64,000 nt of DNA from JAIVGV01 sp032229975 (GCA_032229975.1 JAVXVG010000044.1:52671-116670), one strand, 5' to 3'. Counted from the first letter of the stretch, positions 51,859-59,936 are shown. Made by a program: numbers and translations. The notes: a model not told the origin generated them from the sequence alone.

Positions 51859-52882
51859 TCCAACGATGATTCAGCCCGAGGAAAAGAGGCTCATCGATCT
51901 CGTCCGCGAGTTCACGCGCCGACGCGTCGTCGTGGTCGGCGACGCCGTGGCGGATCAGTTCTTGTATGGCGAGATCAGCCGCGTCTCGCGCGAGGCTCCG
52001 GTGCTCATCCTTCGCCACGAGCGCACGGAGACCGTGCCGGGCGGCGCGGCGAACTGCGCGAACAATCTCGCCTCGCTCGGCGCGCAAAGCAGTCTCGTCG
52101 CCGTCGTCGGAGAAGATGAAGCGGGGCGCGCACTCGTCGCAAAGTTGAACGAAGCGGGCGTGGATTGTCGTGGCATTGTCGCCGATGGCCCGCCGCGCAC
52201 GACGACAACGAAGATGCGCGTCCTCGCCGGTCACGCGCACTCGATCAAGCAGCAGGTCATACGCGTTGACTACGAAGGCACGCAGCAGACGAGTGCCACG
52301 CTCGCCGCCGTGCTCTGCGCGCGTTTGCGCGAAGTTGCTGTCGATGCTGATGCTCTCATCATCTCGGACTACAATTACGGCGTCGCAAGCAACGAGGTCG
52401 TCGGGACTTTGCGTGAGCTTGCGCGCGAGCGCGGCATCCCCGTCCTCGTCGATTCGCGTTTTCGTTTGACAGAGTTCGTCGGCTTCACTTCGGCGACGCC
52501 GAACGAGGACGAGGTCGAGCACACTCTCGGCGCGCGGCTCGAAGATGCGCGACAGTTAGAAGATGCCGCATCGCAACTGCTCGCGCGACTCCGACACCGC
52601 GCGCTGCTCATCACGCGCGGCAAGCAAGGAATGCTGCTCGCGGAAGCAGGTATGCCCCTTCAACATTTCGCGGCGGTCGGCGAGCGCGATGCCGTTGACG
52701 TGACGGGCGCGGGCGACACCGTGATCGCGACCTATGCGCTCGCGCTCGCTTCGGGGGCCACCTTCACAGAAGCCGCGCGCCTCGCCAATCACGCGGGCGG
52801 CATCGTCGTCATGAAACGCGGCACGGCTTGCGTCACGGCCGATGAGTTGCTCGCTTCATTATCAGGATCACATGACAAGTGA
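51848..52882 (+). CDS. D-glycero-beta-D-manno-heptose-7-phosphate kinase
   Basis: 344 residues, PfkB/ribokinase fold, corresponding to the N-terminal half of HldE. VVVGDAVADQFLYGEI at the N-terminus, VPGGAANCANNLASLG, and the catalytic GAGDTVIATYALAL with Asp are clear. It phosphorylates heptose-7-phosphate at C1. The adenylyltransferase half is a separate gene, 83 bases downstream. ATG 51848 lies in the right arm of the array; ATG 51866 would shorten it by six residues. The stop codon is in another inverted repeat. Confidence 0.92.
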   Translation: MDQFPTMIQPEEKRLIDLVREFTRRRVVVVGDAVADQFLYGEISRVSREAPVLILRHERTETVPGGAANCANNLASLGAQSSLVAVVGEDEAGRALVAKLNEAGVDCRGIVADGPPRTTTTKMRVLAGHAHSIKQQVIRVDYEGTQQTSATLAAVLCARLREVAVDADALIISDYNYGVASNEVVGTLRELARERGIPVLVDSRFRLTEFVGFTSATPNEDEVEHTLGARLEDARQLEDAASQLLARLRHRALLITRGKQGMLLAEAGMPLQHFAAVGERDAVDVTGAGDTVIATYALALASGATFTEAARLANHAGGIVVMKRGTACVTADELLASLSGSHDK

Positions 52883-52936
52883 ACGCGGATTAAAAGTCAG
52901 AGAAAAGTTTTCTTATCTGCGCTTATCCGCGTTCAC
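52879..52936. repeat. Inverted repeat GTGAACGCGGAT, not heptamer-based
   Basis: Arms 52879-52892 and 52921-52936 share 13 exact pairs; the interior contains AGAAAAGTTTTCT, a smaller palindrome. The stop codon of the heptose kinase is in the left arm. Confidence 0.75.
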
Positions 52937-52965
52937 CTGCGGCTATATTTTCTTTTCCAGTTTCC

Positions 52966-53475
52966 ATGAACTCGACTGAAGATCAACAGAGACAGGACGC
53001 GGCATCGCGCATCGTCGAACGCAACCGTCTGATCGCGCGCGTGGCGATTGCGCGGCGACACGGCGCGCGCATCGTCTTCGCTAACGGCTGCTTCGACCTG
53101 TTGCATGTCGGACACGTGCGCTATCTCGAAGCGGCGCGCGCGCTCGGCGACCTGCTCGTCGTCGGCGTCAACGCGGACGCGCAGGCGCGTAGACTCAAAG
53201 GCGAAGGGCGGCCCTTCATGCCGGAGCGCGAGCGCGCGGAGGTCGTCGCTAGTTTGCGCGCCGTCGATCTCGTCACGATCTTCACAGAATCCACGGTCGA
53301 AGCACTCCTCCTCGCCATCCGCCCCGATATCCACGCGAAGGGCACGGACTACACGGAAGATTCCGTGCCCGAGCGTGCAGTCGTCCTCTCCTACGGCGGT
53401 CAAGTTCGCATCGTCGGCGACGCAAAAGATCACTCATCGACAGAAATTGTAAAAGCCGTGAATCGTCAATCGTGA
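52966..53475 (+). CDS. D-glycero-beta-D-manno-heptose 1-phosphate adenylyltransferase
   Basis: 169 residues, nucleotidyltransferase fold, equivalent to the C-terminal half of HldE (RfaE2). FANGCFDLLHVGHVRYLEAARALGD has the catalytic HxGH (LHVGH) and DHSSTEIVKAV is the second conserved block. It makes ADP-heptose. The C-terminal residues VNRQS and stop codon are encoded by a heptamer array. Confidence 0.93.
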   Translation: MNSTEDQQRQDAASRIVERNRLIARVAIARRHGARIVFANGCFDLLHVGHVRYLEAARALGDLLVVGVNADAQARRLKGEGRPFMPERERAEVVASLRAVDLVTIFTESTVEALLLAIRPDIHAKGTDYTEDSVPERAVVLSYGGQVRIVGDAKDHSSTEIVKAVNRQS

Positions 53476-53553
53476 ATCGTCAATCGTGCCAAGCGGGAAC
53501 AGAATTCCTTTCGCCACGGTTTACGATTCGCGATTTACCATTTACGATTTACG
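53458..53553. repeat. Heptamer-array inverted repeat (AATCGTC/AATCGTG family)
   Basis: Left array 53458-53488 (four units of AATCGTC/AATCGTG) and right array 53515-53553 pair at about 24 of 31 positions. The same unit occurs at 56994-57092. It ends six bases before the WaaC start and contains the preceding gene's stop codon. Confidence 0.87.
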
Positions 53554-53558
53554 AACTC

Positions 53559-54635
53559 ATGCGTCTGCTCTTCATCAAACTCGGCAGCATCGGCGACATC
53601 GTGCACACGCTGCCCGCGCTCGCGGCGGTGCGTCGTGCGTTGCCGGATGCTGAAATTTCGTGGGTCGTCGAGCGCGGCGCGGCGGAAATTTTGAGAGACA
53701 ACCCGATTTTGGAAAACACCATCGTAGTCGATACGAAGGGGTTGAGGCGTGTGCCGGTGTCTGGGGAGACGCTGTCGGCGACGCGCCGGCAGTTGCGTCG
53801 GTTGCGCGCCTCACCCTTCGACCTTTCAATCGACTTTCAAGGCTTACTCAAATCCGCGCTCATCGCGCGCCTCTCACGCGCTCGACGCTCCGTCGGCTTC
53901 GCGCGCGAACACCTGCGCGAGCCCGCGAGTCGCTTTCTTCTCTCCGAAACTTTCAAAGTTCCACAAGGCACGCACGTCATCAGAAAAAACCTCGCGCTCG
54001 TCTCCGTCGCGCTCGACATCGACGTGCCCGTTGACGCCAACGAATTTGAGTTCCCTCTTGCGACGAAGCCGGAGCACGTGCGCGAGGCTCAAGAGGCTGC
54101 ACGCGAGGCACGCGCGCCCTACGCGATCTTGAATCCGGGCGGCAACTGGGCGACGAAACTCTGGGACGCGCAGCGTTACGGCCAACTCGCCGATGAACTT
54201 TGGACGAGACACGCCTTGCGCTCGCTCGTCACTTACGGGCCCGGCGAGACGGAGCTGGCTGCGCGAGTCGCCGACGCGAGCCGGCTCGATGCCGCGCTGC
54301 CTGTCAGTTTATCGCTCAAAGGTTTTTATGAGCTGGCGCGACGCGCGCAAGTGTACGTCGGCGGCGATACCGGCCCGACGCATCTCGCCATCGCTGCGGG
54401 TGCGCCCGTCGTCGGCATCTTCGGGCCGACCGAGTGGTGGCGCAACGGCAGCCCACGAGCGGAAGATATAGAAGTCGGACGGACAGACATTAGCTGTCGC
54501 GTCGATTGTCACCGTCGCAAGTGCTCGAACTGGGTCTGCATGGAGATCGAGGTCGCGCGTGTCGTCGTGGCAGTGAGTGAGAGATTGCGTCGCGTGCGCG
54601 AGTCGAAACGCGCGGAGGTCTTGACGATTGCGTAG
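53559..54635 (+). CDS. waaC: LPS heptosyltransferase I (WaaC type, GT9)
   Basis: 358 residues from ATG 53559, the point where homologues begin (MRLLFIKLGSIGDIVHTLPALAAVRRALP). SIDFQGLLKSALIARLSRA, NPGGNWATKLWDAQRYGQLADEL and YVGGDTGPTHLAIAAGAPVVGIFGPTEWWRNG are typical GT9 motifs. It adds the first heptose to the lipid A-Kdo acceptor. An in-frame GTG 53472 overlaps the previous stop (GTGA), so a longer, array-encoded leader of 29 residues is possible. Assignment as the first transferase rests on resemblance. Confidence 0.9.
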   Translation: MRLLFIKLGSIGDIVHTLPALAAVRRALPDAEISWVVERGAAEILRDNPILENTIVVDTKGLRRVPVSGETLSATRRQLRRLRASPFDLSIDFQGLLKSALIARLSRARRSVGFAREHLREPASRFLLSETFKVPQGTHVIRKNLALVSVALDIDVPVDANEFEFPLATKPEHVREAQEAAREARAPYAILNPGGNWATKLWDAQRYGQLADELWTRHALRSLVTYGPGETELAARVADASRLDAALPVSLSLKGFYELARRAQVYVGGDTGPTHLAIAAGAPVVGIFGPTEWWRNGSPRAEDIEVGRTDISCRVDCHRRKCSNWVCMEIEVARVVVAVSERLRRVRESKRAEVLTIA

Positions 54636-54648
54636 AGACGGGACATGG

Positions 54649-55197
54649 ATGCAGCGTTGGCGCGTGCCGCTCGGCTTCATCTGCGCGGGCGTCTTCCTGT
54701 TGCTCGCCGCGCCGCGCGCGTTGACGCTCGCCGTCGGCGGCGCAATCGCTCTGTGCGGTCTCGCTATTCGCGCGTGGTCTTCGGGCCACATACGCAAGAA
54801 CGACGCGCTCGCCACGTCTGGCCCTTACGCGCACACGCGCAACCCGCTCTATCTCGGCAGCTTCATCCTCGGCATCGGCTTCACGGTCGCGGCGGCGGGG
54901 CGTTGGTGGTTGCTGCCGGTGCTCGGCGGCCTGTTCGCCGCACTCTTCTTGGGCATCTACCTGCCCGTCATGCGCGTCGAAGCTGCGACGCTCGCCGGGC
55001 TCTTCGGCAAAGACTATGAGCGATACGCGCGAGCCGTGCCGCTCTTCGTGCCGCGCGCCACGCCCTACAGGGACGGACGCGGAGAGAGCATGAAATTCGA
55101 CATGAGTTTGTATCTTCGTTATCGCGAGTATCGCGCCGCGCTCGGACTCGTCGCCGCGTGGTCGTTGCTCGCGCTCAAGTCGTTTCTGTTGAGATGA
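54649..55197 (+). CDS. Isoprenylcysteine carboxyl methyltransferase-type membrane protein
   Basis: 182 residues with about four TM helices from ATG 54649. The C-terminal phrase HTRNPLYLGSFILGIGF and DYERYARAVPLF are typical of the ICMT/PEMT phospholipid-methyltransferase-like family. The substrate in bacteria is mostly unknown. TTG 54628 would extend it by seven residues. It follows waaC by 13 bases. Its stop TGA overlaps ATG 55194 of a mini-ORF (MKFLR), which overlaps the next start. Confidence 0.8.
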   Translation: MQRWRVPLGFICAGVFLLLAAPRALTLAVGGAIALCGLAIRAWSSGHIRKNDALATSGPYAHTRNPLYLGSFILGIGFTVAAAGRWWLLPVLGGLFAALFLGIYLPVMRVEAATLAGLFGKDYERYARAVPLFVPRATPYRDGRGESMKFDMSLYLRYREYRAALGLVAAWSLLALKSFLLR

Positions 55198-55211
55198 AAT
55201 TTTTACGATGA
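55194..55211 (+). other. Five-codon mini-ORF linking the methyltransferase and DUF3108 genes
   Basis: The methyltransferase stop TGA 55195-55197 overlaps ATG 55194; that frame (MKFLR) ends at TGA 55209-55211, overlapping ATG 55208 of DUF3108. The mini-ORF's 14 bases ATGAAATTTTTACG resemble the next 14 bases ATGAAGTTTTCTCC, so it looks like a duplicated gene start (MKF...). Same overlap pattern as at 49144 and 21576. Confidence 0.6.
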
Positions 55212-56134
55212 AGTTTTCTCCACGCCATAAAGTTCAACACATTATCCTCGCGGCATTCGTCTGCGTGGCAATGCTTCCCTCGATCTTCGGCGGAAGCGTC
55301 GCACACGCGATGGACACGCCCGCCGCCGCGAAGCCGCTCCCTTTCGAGCCTTCAGAAGAGTTGATCTATCAAGCGGATTTCTCGAAGCTCATGTTGCGCG
55401 GCATAGAGATCGCCGAGTTTCACTTCACCGCCGGACGCGCGCCATCGAACGACAACTCACACGTCGTTGCCGCTTCGACGGCCCTCGCGCCAAACATCGT
55501 CTTCAAAGGCGACGCACGCGCGCGAGGGTGGTTTCGCAAGCTCTTCAATTTCGACTTCCACTACACGCACGAGTCCATCGTCGATCCTTCTAATTTTTTG
55601 ATCCTCCGCACCACCAAGCTCGACGAGCAGGGCAAGCGCGTGCGCCAGAGTGTCGCAGAGTTCGACCGCAAAGCCGACCGCGTCACTTGGACAGAGCGCA
55701 ATCCAAACGATCCGAACGCCACGCCACGCATCGTCACTGGTGTCCTGCGCGACGCTGCACACGATTTCATCTCAGCCATCTACTACTTGCGCACGCAGCC
55801 GCTCGCGCCCGGTCAGACATTCGAACTCGCGCTGAGCGACGACGGGCAGACCTATCACATCCCCGTCAAAGTCTCCGAGCGACGCGCGCTCAATTCCGTC
55901 GTCGGCAAAGTTCAGACCTTGCGACTCAACATCGACATCTTCGGCGCGGGCCGCCTCGTCGATGATCGGCAAGGCTCGATGGCCCTCTGGGTCACGGACG
56001 ACGCACGCCATCTCCCCGTCCGCGCACGGCTCGACACTGACATCGGCACGCTCGACATCAAGCTCAAGAAAGTCACCGGCGGCATCGCGATCACGCCGGG
56101 TCGCACGACGACGCGATCCCACACGACGCAGTGA
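55208..56134 (+). CDS. DUF3108 family exported protein
   Basis: 308 residues. A signal peptide (1-32, HAMD) is followed by a beta-rich domain (about 45-295) with PSEELIYQADFSKLMLRGIEIAEFHF, NFDFHYTHESIVDPSNFLIL and DDARHLPVRARLDTDIGTLDIKLK, matching DUF3108. The family is outer-membrane/periplasmic, function unclear. The stop codon overlaps the GDPD start (TGATG). Confidence 0.87.
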   Translation: MKFSPRHKVQHIILAAFVCVAMLPSIFGGSVAHAMDTPAAAKPLPFEPSEELIYQADFSKLMLRGIEIAEFHFTAGRAPSNDNSHVVAASTALAPNIVFKGDARARGWFRKLFNFDFHYTHESIVDPSNFLILRTTKLDEQGKRVRQSVAEFDRKADRVTWTERNPNDPNATPRIVTGVLRDAAHDFISAIYYLRTQPLAPGQTFELALSDDGQTYHIPVKVSERRALNSVVGKVQTLRLNIDIFGAGRLVDDRQGSMALWVTDDARHLPVRARLDTDIGTLDIKLKKVTGGIAITPGRTTTRSHTTQ

Positions 56135-57021
56135 TGGCCCGTGTAAACGAGATCGATCAACACACACAGCGAACGTGCATTAACAACTCGACCGTGAGCG
56201 ACACAGCATCGCGTGAGCCGCTCGTCATCGGGCATCGCGGCGCGTCTGCGCTCGCGCCCGAAAACACCATCGCCGCCTTCGAGCGTGCTTTAGTTGACGG
56301 CGCGGACGGCTTGGAATTCGACGTGCGTCTTGCCTCGGACGGCGTGCCCGTCGTCATCCACGACGCGAACCTGAGCCGCACCGCCGCACGCGCGGAAGAG
56401 ATCGCCTCGCTCTCGTCGCGCGCGCTCGCGAGAGTTCCGGTCGGCGCATGGTTCAACCGCCGCTTCCCCGCACGCGCGCGGAGCGAATATGCTCACGAGT
56501 GCGTGCCAACTCTCGCGCAAGTCTGCGAGAGGTTTGCCACGCGCTGCGCCGCGCTCTACGTCGAACTAAAGTGCACGCACGCGGACGCGCACGCGCTCGC
56601 CGCCGCGACCGTCGATGTCCTGCGCGCCACGCCCGTAGCCGCGCGCTGCGTAATCGTCGAGAGCTTCACGCTCGAAGCCATCGCCGAGATTAAGAGGCTG
56701 GCCCCTGAGCTTCGCACCGCCGCACTCTTTGAGCGCACACTACGCCAGCCGGGCCCTCGCAAGCGTGAGATCATTTCACGCTCGCTCGCGCACGGAGCGG
56801 ACGAGATCGCGCTGCAGTGCTCGCTCGCGACGCCCCGCACGGTCGAAGCCGCGCGCGCGGCCGGCTTGCCGACGGTCGTCTGGACAGTCGATCATCCTTC
56901 GTGGGCGCAACGCGCGCTCTCACTCGGCTTGCGCGCGCTCATCACCAACACGCCCGCGCGCCTGCGTGCCGCGCTCGACGCGAGTGTTGTTAATCGTGAA
57001 TCGTCAATCGTGAATGAATGA
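56134..57021 (+). CDS. Glycerophosphodiester phosphodiesterase
   Basis: 295 residues from ATG 56134, overlapping the DUF3108 stop. LVIGHRGASALAPENTIAAFERALVDGADGLEFDVRLASDGVPVVIHDANLSRTA has the catalytic His, Arg, Glu and Asp/His of the GDPD family. No signal peptide is obvious, so it is probably cytoplasmic, cleaving phospholipid breakdown products. The last residues (SVVNRESSIVNE) are encoded by a heptamer array. It is followed directly by the AraC gene, whose possible start overlaps its stop. Confidence 0.93.
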   Translation: MARVNEIDQHTQRTCINNSTVSDTASREPLVIGHRGASALAPENTIAAFERALVDGADGLEFDVRLASDGVPVVIHDANLSRTAARAEEIASLSSRALARVPVGAWFNRRFPARARSEYAHECVPTLAQVCERFATRCAALYVELKCTHADAHALAAATVDVLRATPVAARCVIVESFTLEAIAEIKRLAPELRTAALFERTLRQPGPRKREIISRSLAHGADEIALQCSLATPRTVEAARAAGLPTVVWTVDHPSWAQRALSLGLRALITNTPARLRAALDASVVNRESSIVNE

Positions 57022-57092
57022 TCCCTGCTGCGATGATCACGACTCGACGATCACGGCTCTCGATTCGGTTACACACGATTGACGATTCACGA
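56994..57092. repeat. Heptamer-array inverted repeat (AATCGTC/AATCGTG family), perfect 19-base arms
   Basis: Arms 56994-57012 and 57074-57092 are exactly complementary over 19 bases; 61-base interior. Unit shared with 53458-53553. The left arm is coding for the last GDPD residues and the right arm ends just before ATG 57096. Confidence 0.88.
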
Positions 57093-57095
57093 GAG

Positions 57096-57947
57096 ATGAA
57101 GAGTCCCGCGTCATTGGAAAAAGTTTTCGTCAGCGAAGATCATGCGATCCAACTACGGCGCGCTCGCGCCGCGCGCTGGTCTAACTCGCCGAGTCCTTCA
57201 TATAATCTCCTCTTCGTCCTCGGCGGCTCGCTGCGCCTGCGCGTCGAAGAGGGCCAGCGCGAGCTGCGCGCGCCGATGACGATCCTCGTCGCGCCCGGCG
57301 AGTCTCTCGACGCGTGCGCCGCCCAAGCCGAAACGCTCTCGCTCACGCTCTCGCCCGCCTACGTCCTCGACTGTGCGCTGCGCGCACGCCTCACGCGCGA
57401 CGACGCGCACATCACCTTCAAACAACGCGCGACCGACGACGCGCGACTTGTCGCTCTCGCGCGCGACATCGCCGAAGAGCTGCGCGGAGGCGAGACAGGG
57501 CAGGAGTTAATCGTCTCCGCACTCGTCGAGCAGATCGTCGTACAAGTCTTGCGTCGCCACGCGAACGTCCGGCGCGCGGAAGGGCTTGAGCTATCGCGCG
57601 TCGGTTTAGTTGATCGCCGCATCCGTCGGGCCGTCGAGTTGATGCACGCGCACATGGAGCGCGATCTACCGCTCGAAGAGCTGGCCGCGGCCGCCTACCT
57701 ATCGGCCTTCCACTTCGCGCGCCTCTTCAAAAAAGTCACCGGCGCATCGCCCCATGCTTACCTCGCCGCGCTGCGCATCGAACGCGCGAAAATCCTGCTT
57801 GCGACGACCGACCTCTCGATCACGCAGACCGCGCAGCGCGTCGGCTACGCCAGCTCAAGCCACTTCACCAAGGCCTTCCGCCAATCAACCGGACTCGCGC
57901 CACGCGCCTTCCGCGCCGCACTCGTGAAGACAGAGGTTAGAGATTAG
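57096..57947 (+). CDS. AraC family transcriptional regulator
   Basis: 283 residues from ATG 57096 (309 from the overlapping ATG 57018). The C-terminal 100 residues are the two helix-turn-helix AraC domain (IRRAVELMHAHMERDLPLEELAAAAYLSAFHFARLFKKVTG ... RVGYASSSHFTKAFRQSTG). The N-terminal half is a cupin-like sensing domain (LLFVLGGSLRLRVEEGQRELRAP). It is last in the LPS run; local control is inference. The start at ATG 57018 would be coupled to GDPD by ATGA overlap, but the extra 26 residues are encoded by a repeat. The stop codon is in another heptamer array. Confidence 0.88.
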   Translation: MKSPASLEKVFVSEDHAIQLRRARAARWSNSPSPSYNLLFVLGGSLRLRVEEGQRELRAPMTILVAPGESLDACAAQAETLSLTLSPAYVLDCALRARLTRDDAHITFKQRATDDARLVALARDIAEELRGGETGQELIVSALVEQIVVQVLRRHANVRRAEGLELSRVGLVDRRIRRAVELMHAHMERDLPLEELAAAAYLSAFHFARLFKKVTGASPHAYLAALRIERAKILLATTDLSITQTAQRVGYASSSHFTKAFRQSTGLAPRAFRAALVKTEVRD

Positions 57948-57994
57948 AGATTAGTTCAGAAAACTTCTTACTAACCTCTAGCCTCTAACCTCTG
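57931..57994. repeat. Heptamer-array inverted repeat (AGAGGTT/AGAGATT family)
   Basis: Arms 57931-57955 and 57970-57994 pair at 22 of 25 positions with a 14-base loop; unit shared with 15051-15116. The AraC stop codon (57945-57947) is in the left arm. Confidence 0.88.
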
Positions 57995-58099
57995 CTTTGA
58001 GCAATCGTGCGACGAGATAGAGCAAGATTTGACGAGACCGCGTGGCGACGTGGGCGTATGCTCGTCCTTATCGAATCTTAATCGGGAGAATTATTCTGT

Positions 58100-59419
58100 A
58101 TGACAGTCGCAAAAGGAATTGAGATCGCACCGGCGAAGGGCCGCCTCGGCGTGCTGCTCGTCGGTCTTGGCGCGGTGAGCACGACATTCATCGCGGGGGT
58201 TGAGGCGATCAAGCGTGGTTTGGCTGACCCGGTCGGGAGCCTGACCCAGATGGGCGCGATCCGTTTGGGTAAGCGCACGGAGGATCGCAATCCGCTCATC
58301 AAGGATTTCCTCCCGCTCGCACGTCTTGACGATCTCGTCTTCGGTGCGTGGGACATCTTCGAGGACTCAGCATACGACGCGGCGATGCACGCGGGCGTGC
58401 TCGAAAAAGAGCTGCTCTCGCAACTCAAGACGCCGCTCAAGAAGATCAAGCCGATGAAGGCCGTCTTCGATCAGCACTACGTTAAACGTCTAAGCGGCGT
58501 GAACGTCAAGGAGGGCAAGAACAAGCTGGCCCTCGCGAAACAGTTGATCGAAGAGATCGCCGAGTTCAAGCGCAAGAACAAGTGCGACCGGCTGGTGATG
58601 ATCTGGGCTGCTTCGACGGAAATCTTCATGAAGCAGCACGCCGTCCACAAAACATTAGAGTCGTTCGAGCAGGCGATGCGCGACAATCACAGAGCGATTG
58701 CGCCGTCGATGATCTACGCCTACGCTGCCTTGAAGTCCGGCGTGCCCTTCGCCAACGGCGCGCCGAACCTGACGGTTGACGTGCCTGCGCTGATGAAACT
58801 CGCCGAAGAGAATAACGCTCCCGTCTGCGGAAAAGATTTCAAGACGGGCCAGACCTTAATGAAGACCATCCTCGCACCCGGTTTGAAGTCGCGTATGTTG
58901 GGCCTTCACGGCTGGTACTCGACGAACATTCTCGGCAATCGCGACGGCGAAGTCTTGGACGATCCCGAATCGTTCAAGACGAAAGAGGAGTCGAAGCTCT
59001 CGGTGCTTGAATATATTCTCCAGCCCGAACTCTATCCGAAACTCTACAAAGACTTCTCGCACGTCGTTCGCATCAACTACTATCCGCCGCGCGGCGATAA
59101 CAAAGAGGGCTGGGACAACATCGACATCTTCGGCTGGCTCGGCTACCCGATGCAGATCAAGATCGACTTTCTGTGTCGCGACTCGATCCTCGCCGCGCCC
59201 ATTGTCCTCGACCTCGCGCTCTTCCTCGATCTCGCGCAGCGCGTCGGGATGAAGGGCGTGCAAGAGTGGTTGTCCTTCTACTTCAAGTCGCCGATGACCG
59301 CGCCCGGTCTCTACCCCGAACACGACATCTTCATTCAACTGATGAAGCTCAAGAACACGCTCCGCCACCTGCGCGGAGAGGATTTGATCACGCACCTCGG
59401 TCTCGAATACTACGACTGA
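58100..59419 (+). CDS. Inositol-3-phosphate synthase
   Basis: 439 residues. It converts glucose-6-phosphate to myo-inositol-3-phosphate with NAD. The NAD-binding GVLLVGLGAVSTTFIAGVEAIKRG, the mid-region NGAPNLTVDVPALMKLAEENNAPVCGKDFKTGQTLMKTILAPGLKSRMLGLHGWYSTNILGNRDG, and KIDFLCRDSILAAPIVLDLA are diagnostic. The enzyme is cytoplasmic and likely feeds inositol phospholipid or compatible-solute synthesis. It is monocistronic, ribosome site GGGAG. Confidence 0.96.
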   Translation: MTVAKGIEIAPAKGRLGVLLVGLGAVSTTFIAGVEAIKRGLADPVGSLTQMGAIRLGKRTEDRNPLIKDFLPLARLDDLVFGAWDIFEDSAYDAAMHAGVLEKELLSQLKTPLKKIKPMKAVFDQHYVKRLSGVNVKEGKNKLALAKQLIEEIAEFKRKNKCDRLVMIWAASTEIFMKQHAVHKTLESFEQAMRDNHRAIAPSMIYAYAALKSGVPFANGAPNLTVDVPALMKLAEENNAPVCGKDFKTGQTLMKTILAPGLKSRMLGLHGWYSTNILGNRDGEVLDDPESFKTKEESKLSVLEYILQPELYPKLYKDFSHVVRINYYPPRGDNKEGWDNIDIFGWLGYPMQIKIDFLCRDSILAAPIVLDLALFLDLAQRVGMKGVQEWLSFYFKSPMTAPGLYPEHDIFIQLMKLKNTLRHLRGEDLITHLGLEYYD

Positions 59420-59467
59420 AGAGCGTGGGCCTTTGACTGCTCATCCGAAAAGACGTGCCACGACAAG

Positions 59468-59498
59468 GAAGGCGCGACGAGCATATCGTCGCGCCTTC
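59468..59498 (+). terminator. Terminator hairpin of inositol-3-phosphate synthase
   Basis: Perfect 13-base arms GAAGGCGCGACGA (59468-59480) and complement (59486-59498), 5-base loop, 48 bases after the stop. It has no U run, so termination may be partly factor-dependent. Confidence 0.7.
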
Positions 59499-59727
59499 GC
59501 TGTCATGCCCGGTGACTTTTTGACATGACAATTTGTCTAAGCGCGGGCAACCTTTTCGCTGCTGCAAAATGCGTCGCCACACGACCTCCGCGTTGGTGTA
59601 AGCGTGCCGATCTTTTGCACCAAGACAGTAATTTGCCAGTCGAATCTTTTACGCGGGATGGCTTCGCATGAAAGTCAGCAACTCTTTCGCCCAAACCCGC
59701 GCGAAGGCGCGACCATAATATTTTGTG

Positions 59728-59756
59728 GTGACAAATGGCGCGTTGTCGTTTATATA
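59728..59756 (+). promoter_or_regulatory. Sigma-70 promoter of the AAA+ gene
   Basis: GTGACA (59728-59733) and TATATA (59751-59756), spacer exactly 17. The leader of about 175 bases is AT/GC mixed with no clear structure. Confidence 0.65.
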
Positions 59757-59936
59757 GTGTTCCCGCATCGGATGCCGCGTCGCCTCGCGGCACAATCAAG
59801 CCAACCGCCGTTTGCATCGGCGCATCAATGGGAGTTACGGATCGTTCTTTGCATGAGTACAGGGTAGCGCGTTCAATTCCGAGCGCGCCGGAAATTTTAA
59901 GGCTCGACCCGAAGCACTCAGGCAAGGAGGACGGTC

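Larger units (their letters stand above)
59420..59936. other. Gene-free stretch with terminator and promoter
   Basis: About 517 bases between the inositol phosphate synthase and AAA+ genes. It holds the terminator at 59468-59498 and the promoter at 59728-59756, with about 230 bases of plain sequence between them and a leader of about 175 bases before ATG 59937. An open frame of 87 codons at 59604-59867 crosses the promoter and looks non-coding. Confidence 0.6.

Noticed and set aside
59604..59867. 87-codon plus-strand frame upstream of the AAA+ gene
   Set aside because: Crosses the predicted promoter and has no ribosome site or domain.
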